Below are positions 57,705-64,000 of a stretch of 64,000 nucleotides of DNA, one piece after another. The notes below the pieces were generated by a model that made no database searches, had not been told where the DNA came from, and saw nothing but the letters and a program-made list of their open reading frames with translations. Origin of the DNA: Camillea tinctor (taxonomy: Eukaryota; Ascomycota; Sordariomycetes; Xylariales; Xylariaceae); contig MU394061.1 in NCBI GenBank assembly GCA_022578605.1, positions 682,001 to 746,000 of the forward strand. The letters are read 5' to 3'. Position 1 is the first letter of the stretch; every line of letters begins with the position of its first letter. The position numbers and the translations under genes are program-made.

Positions 57705-60700
57705 TTACAGTTCATCTTTAGTTCTCGTCTTAACGTCTATATCCTCTTCAAAGCGTCTACTTTTGGGGTTCTTCTCATCCTCCCTTAGCACCTTCTGGGT
57801 ACCATCATCGCCACCAGTCTTCTTGTTGTCGACGGGCAATCCCTTTCTCCGACGATCTAAGGCCGCAATTTCGTCATCGTACACGGTCCACTCGGGAACT
57901 TGTCTTCTTGCACGATCGAGCTTAGGCTCTTTGGTCTGCGGGTTATTACACAAATCGATGGTTCGCGCTTCCTTCTGGCTCTCGTCGCTACACCATGTCT
58001 CGCACCACAACCATTCCTGCGGTAGGCTATGGATCGGAATTACAAATTGCATGTGGTTGGGCAGGTCCTGGTCGAGATTGGAGAGAGAAGCCGGGTCGGC
58101 CGACAATTGGTGGTATTGCTGCCTAAGACGGTCACCCGCGGCAAGTTGGCGGAAGCGCCGCAAATCCACGACATAGAGTGCCGAGATGTGATATGGTAGG
58201 CCACGGAGATAATTCTTCCAGTATCCCTGTTTCCAGAAGCGGAAGCCTTCCATCTCGGTGCGCGAGTCGCACATCGGTGTAAAACCATAGGGTGCGCCCT
58301 GTAGATCATAGTTGACCAAGTCCATCATGTCAGTCCTGACAATTTGGTCTGCGTCAACAAATATGACCTTGTCGAGAGAGAGGGGAAAGAGGACATCCAA
58401 GAAGAGAATCTTATAGCCCCATATCTCGCGCTGTTTCTCTTTTTGTTGCCGAAGCCAGTGAGGCCACTTATACGTCACCATCTCGTATTTAAACCCATAC
58501 TCCTCAGCTAGGTGGGGTATAAATTCCTTAAACGATGGGGAGAGGAACTGCTCAATGAACCAAAACTTCACGGTATGATTCGTGTTTTTCATTACCGAAA
58601 CCATCATAATGTTGAGCATGCGTTCGTATAAATGACCGCTAGCAACCGAGAAAATGTTGATTTCTGCGTGCACCTCAGCCGATACAGACTTGGCCTTGGA
58701 CTTTGAACCACCCAGGATCCCCTCGGCGAACTTGAGGCCACGAGAGATAAGATCACCACCGCCGCCATCGGAATTGCCATCTTCGAGGACATCCTCACGT
58801 TCCATCCCAGGTTTCCTCTGGAGGCGCGGGTATAATGTGGTTCCTCGGAAATCCATCAGGGCGACTTCAGTGCCTTCGTCACCAGGTACTGCGTCATAGC
58901 CCTTTGCGCCGACACTAATGATGTCGAAGATCTCGGAGCTTCGCCCCTCTTTAAGATGGATATTATAGTAACCGGGGTTTGCCTTGAATTGGAAGTAGCC
59001 AATATTTGCCATGATGATCGTGTCAGCAAAATGCGGATCATGTTCCGTACCAAGCAACAGCTGTACGCCTCGAGGCGGGTTCCCCGACAATTCCCTTGAG
59101 TGGCCTTCTATCAGAATATGTTCGAGTTCATATATAGCATCAATATCTGATTTAATAGTGCTCAGTTTAAGGTTGTCCAAATCATGTACGGATTCCTTCG
59201 CCGCCACTAGCCAGGCAGGAGGGACGTCCATCCCAAGGTTCAGAAGAGCTTCAGACGGCAGTCCCTTAAAGCTCGCGCCAGGCAAACGAAGCTTGCCAAA
59301 CTCGTCAAAAATCGGTTGCGAATCAAGGACATATCGGTAAAACCGCTTGATGGGAAGTTCCTCCATCCTTTCCCTGGGGTTCAGGAAAATACGCAGAAAC
59401 ACGCCATCTAGTTCCGACAGGACCTTTAGAATCGGTGCCCATTTCTGGCCAACTTCACTCGTTGGGTTTAGTACTGCTATAAAATGAATATTTGCCGTTG
59501 ATGCATCGCCAACGTCGATCGTAGTGTAGGTAGAATCCCAGTGGTCGAACATATCGGTTCTTAGAGTTGAGGCTGATTCAAAAATCCCTTCAGGCAAATC
59601 CGATATAGTTGATAGAGCTGTGAGGGATGTAAGCTTTGCAGCGGCGAGAGGGTTTGATATTTTATCAGTTAGACCCAAAGCCTCCACGGCTTTGTAGACA
59701 GGGAGAATCCGTGTGGATTGCTCAAATTCGAGCAGTTGGGTGAAATCGCTTTCCTTGAACGATGACTGTGTGGCAATTGGACCAACTAAGCGCCCATTGA
59801 GAATGAGTAGTTGAGCACCTGCTTCTATTCCAGAAACTGTCAAAAACCGGGATAGGGCACTATTATAACCATCGTCTTGCGCATTAATGCCACCTGACAG
59901 GAGAACTTCTAGAGTCTCCGCATTCTCAATTTCAAGAAGCTCGCTCGCACGATTGGCGAGGAGTGCATTGATCTCATGGGCTTTATCGGCTGCTGATGGG
60001 TTGGCGACAAGATCAAGACGGAGACCAGGGTTGTTGCGACGGAAAGCTAGAGCAGATAATAAGAGATCAAGCCCATGTCTTTCGCTAAAATCCGCAATCA
60101 CGGTGAGAGTAGCCCAAGTTTCTTTGCTAGAATCTTCGCTCGCCTCGAGAACAGGGATACGGCTGAATAAATCAGCGTGTTCATTGTGTAATTTGCTGAC
60201 ATCCAGAACCTTGAGGGCGTTTTCATCGTCCGGGAAAATGTATAAATTGCGGCGGGTTGGTGCATCTTCCAGGAAGATCCCAGGAATCCACGTGTCATCG
60301 TCAATGGTCCCCGAAAAAATACTTTGCTGGATTATTTGTAAATCGGTTGAAAGCCTCATGCTCATACTTTGAATCCAGTTCTTTTCCCGTGGAATCGCAA
60401 ATCCGTTTAGGAATACTGGGGGCACTTTAGTGTCCGCATTAAGTCGGTCTATCCAACGCTTTGCAAGCTGAACCTGTTGCTGATGATATTCGGATATAGA
60501 AATCTCGTTGAATGGGAGAGGCGTTGATTCTGCTCGTAGAGTCCTATCCTTGATGGCATTATCAAAGTTTACCTGGTCAAGTTGAGCATCCTGATTCCCT
60601 AGAGTGAGCGACTCCAGGAAAGACATGAGACTTGCTAGCCCATAATTCTCTAGCAAATGATATGCTACCTTTGCACGGTCTTCGGCCGCCTTGTCCGGAG

Positions 60701-62381
60701 TTAGAGGAACCAATCCAAACCGGACAGGGAGCTTCCTTCTGATGAAGGTTTGGAGCTGCCCAACAATCAAGGATAGGTCGTCTAGGTTAGTAAGATCGAC
60801 TGGGAGGATCAAGTTAAACATGTCCTTGCGAATGGGGGGAATCTGGCCGGGGTAGGTTCTCTGCATAAGCTACAAGTAGACAGTTAGCCATGAAATGATT
60901 CATCATACACGTCGAATCTACCTACTGTCATCAAATTCGTAGGATACTCGGCATATCGCTTGTCCTTTTCTATATCGTTGAGCCATATTATGACCCGCCC
61001 TTCTTCAGCTTCGTCTCGCCAGTCAAATCGGCGGGGTTCGCTGTCGGCCTTTGCTAAAGTCACTTCGCGATTTCCAAGCAAGGCAATAGCCTCTTTGCCT
61101 GTTAAGCCAAGGTCTGTCACCCCTTTGATGAACTTCCGCTCCCGTCGAATGCTATCAACAAGCGTATGTGGGTCGATTTGCCGCTCTATTAGTTGAACAC
61201 CATTCATCCAAAGCACATTCATACCAGCAGGCACTCTCGAAGCTCGATTCTGACGATGCTCTTCTGTGAAAGCATCTGAGGCATTATGAGCAGCGACGGA
61301 TGCAGAGAACTTAGGGAAATCTTGAGTTAATTTGATCAAAGTCTGAAAGGGATCTTCACTCTGTATGATGAAAGAGCTAGCCCTGAGACCTAGGGATGCA
61401 AGCTCGGAACTGGATAGGGGTTTGAGATCAGTAACCTCCTCTTCAGCATCCAGAACCACCTCAGCCGCGGCAGCAGACTTCTTTTCAGCTCCTCTAGCTA
61501 CAGCTTCCTCGGCTTCACGATCATCAATGACGATGTAGTCCGTTCGCTTGAGCTGAAGCTCTACGCCATATCCACTAACGGGTAGTGGCTCCAAGTCTTG
61601 CCTCTGGCTAATGCGGTATCGAAGGCGGTAAGATATTTCACCCTTACGTGCCATATCAGCTAAGGTCTTGTGAAAGGAGCCGAAGCCTGGCTTGGTGATA
61701 TCCGCATATAAGATGGCTTCATGGCCAGTGCCTAGAATGCGGTCGAATGGGAGAATCCGCGATTGCCTATAATCATGGTTTAGATAGGGACTCGCAAGGG
61801 CCAAAGAGTAACACATACGAGTCTCCTGGAACATGCCTTTCAGCTTCGACAAGAGCAGCTGAACAATACCGGTTCTCGTTGAGAAGGACCCATTCTTCGC
61901 AGTCGTCTTTAGCTGTCCCCAACGAGGGTGCCGCAGCGGTATCGTAGTACTGGTAGTGCGCCTCGATCCTTGGGGCGGCCGAGCGCACGGAGAGTGCAAG
62001 TTTGAAGGTGGATAGAGCTTCGGGGGTTTCTATGTGACCATCTTGACGTAGTACCTGGAGGAACTTCTCGTACAGCTCTTTGTCTGTTTTGGCATCTGCA
62101 AAAGAGCCGTCTGAGATTCGGTCAAGAAGGGGGAAGTAAGAGGTTTCGTTCTCGCCTGCAGCCGTTTCTCTACGGATTATCAGCTACCAACTCGTCGTTT
62201 TTAGGATATAGGCCTACGCCGGGCAAGCTTACAGAAGCTCGATGAGATAGGGTGGAGAAGGAAAGGCAGCTTTCATGGCTACATTGACGGATGGTCCTGC
62301 GGCGACATAGCCAGCATTAAGACAGACAGTAGCCAGCAGTGTAGCAGCAAGGCCACACGGCAGCTGGAGAAATCTAATCAT
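57705..62381 (-). CDS. UDP-glucose:glycoprotein glucosyltransferase (UGGT)
   Basis: ER-lumen folding sensor: it re-glucosylates misfolded N-glycoproteins for another round with calnexin. Four exons: 62233-62381, 61819-62169, 60926-61766 and 57705-60869; 4506 nt, 1501 aa, the expected size. Signal peptide [20 protein letters not shown]. Residues about 30-1180 are the thioredoxin-like/beta-sandwich sensor region. From about 1190 comes the GT24 catalytic domain, [20 protein letters not shown], with the metal-binding [11 protein letters not shown] (Asp1286 and Asp1288) and [13 protein letters not shown]. The last four residues are KDEL, an ER-retrieval signal. All three introns (52-63 nt) join in phase, and LMT|LMQRTYP marks the last junction. 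Head-to-head with COPA, 1.35 kb away. Yeast relatives are Kre5 and S. pombe Gpt1. Confidence 0.96.
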
Positions 62382-62679
62382 TGTCACGAAAGACGGGCCT
62401 AGCCGCCCTTATGAGTATCGTAACCGGTATAATATGAGCTGAGAGGTCAAAGGCAGTCCGTCGACAAGCTTGGAGGGGCAGGCGACAAGGGAAGCTTTGT
62501 CGCAAAGCTCCAATCTAACACATTCGTAAAATCATGGGATAAGATTGATTATATGTTATAAAAGAATGATAGGTTAGTTAGGCTAATTAGGGAAGAAAAG
62601 AAAAAATGCAAAGTGGCTTCTTCGCTCAGTTTCTCAGTCTCTCAGTCTCTTGCCTCTCTTGTTTAGGTTCTGTAGGAAA

Positions 62680-62757
<78 letters not shown>

Positions 62758-63727
62758 GTATATTAGGTATTTCTAGTTATCAGAGAGGTTTGAGGTGTAA
62801 GTCAAGTTCTAAAGCAATTGGATTGAACACATGGACAGTTCAATAAACGGTAACCAATCAAAGAAGGTAATCGATAAGTCAGGATTACCTACTACCTTAC
62901 ATTAGTTAGCTTTCATAGCTTCAAGAATCTGTCTCATCCCTGTTTCGAAGGGGGGGCACTAGGTACCTAACCCACCAAGTACAGTACACTACACCAGGTT
63001 ACTCTATACTAGTATACTTCAAAGCTGTGTAGATAACCTAGGCAGTCTGGTAGATTAAGTAAGGTTCATAACGGGGCTACCCAGATAGATCTATGATTAG
63101 AGATGTAGAAGAAACGGTTATGTCATTATTCCGTTCCGTTAGCCTACCCCCACTACTTATGTACTTACTAAGTAAGTAACATACCTGACTTCCAAGGTTT
63201 CCATTGGATAGCTTAGCTAGTATTGAGTATTAGTAGTACTATGTACCTAGGTAGTGAGTACCTAAATTTCCAAGGTTACTACTTATGTACTTAGTACTAC
63301 ACAACTTGCAGCTGGTTAAAAGAGAGATCAGGCCAGCACAGCAACCTTGAATGGAAAGCACACAATCCTCAAGGCACAGACCAACTTGCATAGGGAAACC
63401 TCAAGGTTAGGCCTTTTTTACCTTTTTGAATTGTAGAAAGGACAGTCTTAACCAACGGCTGATAAGTTGTCGATAATTAAAGGAAGACCAAGACCAAGAC
63501 CAAGACCAAAAAAAGAAAAAGAAAAAGAAAACACCTTGCAAGCACACCATAATAGAGGGAGCCTCACAACTCAATTGTCAAATACAACATTGAACCTTTC
63601 CTACTTTCTTCCTTCAACCCTCGATCACTTCCGATTAAGTAGTTAAGCGGTCGACCTTTATACTTCATTCATGACCCAAGCTTAGGGGCTTCCTGCGCCT
63701 CTCCCACCTCTCCCACCACCGCCCACA
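62382..63727. other. Divergent promoters of UGGT and COPA
   Basis: About 1.35 kb. It holds a GT microsatellite, a dense cluster of TACCTA/TAGGTA/GTACTTA motifs (62880-63300) and an ACCAAG/AAAAAG repeat tract (63485-63532). No ORF of interest. Confidence 0.6.
62682..62755. repeat. (GT)37 dinucleotide microsatellite
   Basis: An uninterrupted run of 37 GT units about 300 bases upstream of the UGGT start codon. Confidence 0.97.
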
Positions 63728-63913
63728 ATGCAGGCCTCTTCCGGAATGTTAACCAAGGTGCGTGCATATATATATATAATACATATATACCATACCTAGC
63801 CATTGGAGTGGCGCTTCGAGTAATTGCTATTGCTAACTTACCTTGCCTTTGCCTATCTTACAGTTCGAATCCAAGTCTTCGAGAGCGAAGGGCATAGCCT
63901 TTCACCCAAAGAG
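63728..63913 (+). CDS. COPA: Coatomer subunit alpha, first two exons (cut by window end)
   Basis: Alpha subunit of the COPI coat for Golgi-to-ER transport. Only the start is present: exon 1 63728-63757 and exon 2 63864-63913, encoding MQASSGMLTKFESKSSRAKG then IAFHPKR. That is the strongly conserved N-terminus of alpha-COP leading into the first WD40 repeat. The second intron starts at 63914 (GTCAAT) and runs off the window, so the rest is missing. The donor of intron 1 is GTGCGT. Identification rests on about 27 residues, but they are very characteristic. Confidence 0.82.
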
Positions 63914-63930
63914 GTCAATAATCGTCCTTG

Positions 63931-63960
63931 TCCCCGTCCCCGTCCCCGTCCCCGTCCCCG
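63931..63960. repeat. TCCCCG hexamer repeat in COPA intron 2
   Basis: Five tandem copies of TCCCCG, decaying into TCTCG/TCTCC copies, inside the presumed second intron of COPA. Confidence 0.9.
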
Positions 63961-64000
63961 TCTCGTTCTCCGTCTCTATTGCTATAGCTATATCCCGTAC

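Overview
The window is nuclear DNA of a filamentous ascomycete (Pezizomycotina; a Sordariomycetes-like genome is my best guess, not proven). Reasons: short spliceosomal introns (about 50-320 nt) with CTAAC-type branch points, a filamentous-fungal FKS1-type glucan synthase, long pyrimidine-rich leaders, and long intergenic stretches full of TACCTA/TAGGTA motifs. There are no operons, CRISPR arrays or prokaryotic features. I rebuilt exon structures by hand from ORF segments, splice sites and reading phase. All rebuilt coding lengths are multiples of three.

Layout: (1) 0-6.4 kb: a HINT-type HIT nucleotide hydrolase (minus), a severin/gelsolin gene broken by two in-frame stop codons (plus), and LCB1 of serine palmitoyltransferase (plus). 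(2) 8-17.2 kb, cell wall: a secreted GH17 beta-glucanase (plus) convergent with the 1,3-beta-glucan synthase FKS1 (minus). (3) 17.2-24.4 kb: a gene-poor interval. (4) 24.4-26.7 kb: a SprT/GCNA-like metalloprotease. (5) About 26.7-37.7 kb: an A+T-richer, accessory-looking stretch with an unusual PSD/PsiD-family decarboxylase, a GH43 and a GH62 arabinoxylan-acting enzyme, followed at 37.8-38.8 kb by an MDR oxidoreductase. (6) 39.8-47.5 kb: a small two-exon SMP-like stress protein, the Ran-binding protein MOG1 (with an assembly gap inside an intron) and an SDS23-type CBS protein. (7) 47.5-51.4 kb: the importin Kap121/Pse1. (8) 52-54.3 kb: two divergent, paralogous, secreted CVNH-like proteins with ten cysteines each. 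(9) 55.7-63.9 kb: an acyl-protein-thioesterase-like hydrolase, UDP-glucose:glycoprotein glucosyltransferase (UGGT) and the first two exons of coatomer alpha (COPA), cut by the window end.

Functional threads: FKS1 and the GH17 enzyme both act on wall beta-1,3-glucan. LCB1, UGGT and COPA are housekeeping genes of the ER and early secretory pathway. MOG1 and Kap121 both serve Ran-dependent nuclear transport. GH43 and GH62 probably act together on arabinoxylan side chains and xylo-oligomers. The most interesting items are the stop-interrupted severin gene (decay, RNA editing or readthrough), the ten-cysteine CVNH pair, the altered echinocandin hot spot 1 in FKS1, and the atypical decarboxylase next to the hemicellulase genes.
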